64,000 bases of DNA, taken from NCBI RefSeq assembly GCF_017562075.2, contig NC_054083.1:23546285-23610284 (forward strand), given 5' to 3'. The notes beneath the pieces are model-generated. The model did not search any database. It had not been told where the DNA came from and was given only the letters and a program-made list of their open reading frames with translations. Positions within the stretch are counted from its first letter, which is position 1, and every line of letters begins with the position of its first letter. Shown here piece by piece: positions 62,374 through 64,000 of the stretch. The position numbers and the translations under genes are program-made. The DNA comes from Anopheles merus. Its lineage: Eukaryota; Arthropoda; Insecta; Diptera; Culicidae.

Positions 62374-64000
62374 AAGATTCAGAATTCAGGAACGAAACCT
62401 AACGCCTAGACCTGGAATCAGACACAATCTGAACTAGGTTGTAATAAAGACTAAAGAAACTAATATTAGGTGTTTCTCCGTGATAGGATATAATTTGGCC
62501 TAAAAAGTCGTCAAAAGCGATCATAATTAACTAGTCACAGACAAAAGTCAGCATAGAATAGGATCATGGTCATTGAAGAATACAGGCAACAGGGACCATA
62601 GATTAAGAACAGTAAACGACACCATTCCTCAGACCACTAGATAAAGAAAATCGCGTTTCTGCTAGGACATCTTGAGGTACAAGAACTCTGGGATATTTCC
62701 CAGTTGTTATTAATGGTCAATCAAAGAATCTAATTGCATGTGCAAATGTTGAAACAACAAAACACCCAACCCAAAGTGATGTTTTTCTAATGAGACATTT
62801 ATTGCTCTTACACTACCGTCTTCAAAAGGTGTTGCTACTTTACATGTTTCACCTTTGATCTATTTTCAATTCTTCAGCCCCATTTATGCACTACATCACA
62901 CACACACGCCTGTGCCCTTGCACACAACGGACGAGGGGTTGGGTTTGGTCGAATTTCGCAAGTCCTACCCGAAATAATGCCGAAAAGCGCACAGAAAACT
63001 GAAACCTTCTCAGCAATGTTTCGCAGCCGCTCAACGTGAAGTTCAAAGTCCAATACCCCACCCTCCAAGGCAGGCCCGGCGGCTGGGGTTTGTTGTTGGG
63101 CGTCAGTTACACCGAAAGAAAAAAGGTTGCATAGCATGACACCAACAAAAAAAAACTAGATTCGATCAGTGGTTCGCTTAATCTGTCCGATGAGCTTTGT
63201 AAGTCTTGTTTGTGTTTGGTTACGATTAAAACCTGAGCATCACACTTAAACCCATCAAGCGATTGAAGAATTTAATGGGTACATTTCGACTAATTTAAGC
63301 ATTTCATCCAATTTATATAGCCTTAAAAAATAACTCTTTTCAGTTAAAGCATTGCAACATCAAGGAGAAATTTTCCTTTCCACATTGAACACGGAAGCTT
63401 TTTGGTGAAAGGAAAACAAACTGACTCATTTCTACCGGGAACAACCAAAAAACACAGAATGCTCTTTTTCCACTCCGCAAAGCATTTCCCCACTTCTGTT
63501 CCGTGTTTCAGGTGACACTTTCTTTTCCCAAGTATTGCCCGTTAGTACGAAACAGCAGCAAACAACTTCCTTACACTGCCCGGCTCATGGGAAATGATGC
63601 AAATTTCTTCACCTTTTTCACCAGAAAGCAGCAGTGTCAGCTTAATTATTATAATTGTAAGCTTAAGCCTTCCGAATTCAACACAGGACAAGAGGTCCAA
63701 GCTTAATCATAGGCACGCTAACGTGAACAACAAAGAGTGTAGCTTAGCACATCAAGCACCAGTTTGTGCAATCTTTTTATATCAAACAAAACAAACTCCT
63801 CCAGAACAAACATGCAATAAACGGAGAGCAAACGAAAGCAGCAACAAAAAGAGCATACAAACATCCAAAGGAAAGTAATGAAAGTAGTGCCACCCGGTAC
63901 TGTTGCCACTTTCTTTCAACACACATCGCTGAGTTCTCGAGCCGCGTGTTCTACGTCAGCGCAAACGAGCAGAACCGTACCAAACACAATAATACTCGCT
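62374..64000. other. Non-coding block
   Basis: No exon is recognised; short frames at 63503-63909 have no domain. Confidence 0.45.

Noticed and set aside
1..64000. CRISPR arrays, operons, bacterial or phage genes
   Set aside because: The sequence has the structure of insect nuclear DNA; none of these signals is present.

Overview
This is 64 kb of insect nuclear DNA, most likely from an Anopheles-type mosquito. The evidence is one clear coding exon of an arthropod NR5A nuclear receptor (ftz-f1), a tRNA-derived SINE resembling the Anopheles SINE200 family and ending in short AAG repeats, several small TIR elements, and dense CA/GA/TAA microsatellites. There are no bacterial-style gene clusters. 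Most of the window is intron or flanking DNA, and nearly all long open frames in it arise from simple repeats or chance.

Layout on the minus strand: the first coding exon of the beta-type ftz-f1 transcript runs from the ATG at 23721 down to a splice donor after 22560. It encodes a 318-residue low-complexity N-terminal region followed by the complete two-finger DNA-binding domain. I found no FTZ-F1 box or ligand-binding-domain exon between 22559 and 1, so the next intron is inferred to be longer than 22.5 kb and to leave the window. Positions 23743 to about 26.2 kb are the 5' leader and promoter-proximal flank. Everything from there to 64000 is either intergenic or an intron of a longer alpha-type transcript, and the sequence alone cannot decide which.

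Regulatory reading: the large intron holds three perfect NR5A-type sites (YCAAGGTCA) within 1.5 kb (15.8-17.4 kb), an overlapping double half-site at 5.17 kb and an HR3/ROR-type site at 4.65 kb. Two AGGTCACGG half-sites lie 1.7 and 2.1 kb upstream of the start codon. These fit the known ecdysone cascade (HR3 activates beta-FTZ-F1; NR5A proteins bind extended half-sites), but control of this gene by them is inference.

Mobile and repeat DNA: a nested transposon stack at 41.4-42.6 kb has both insertions proved by an uninserted relative at 61.8-62.4 kb. There is a perfect 50-bp-arm hairpin at 19.2 kb. A 271-bp-period tandem duplication at 52.0-52.5 kb carries, at its junction, 35 bp copied from 2.5 kb away. 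A dispersed TIR-like repeat family occurs at 10.1, 35.2 and 52.2-53.3 kb, the last copy swollen by about 280 bp of TAA repeat. Two further candidate coding exons (minus strand 47407-47535, plus strand 61097-61289) are offered at low confidence. All motif searches were done by eye and may miss sites.
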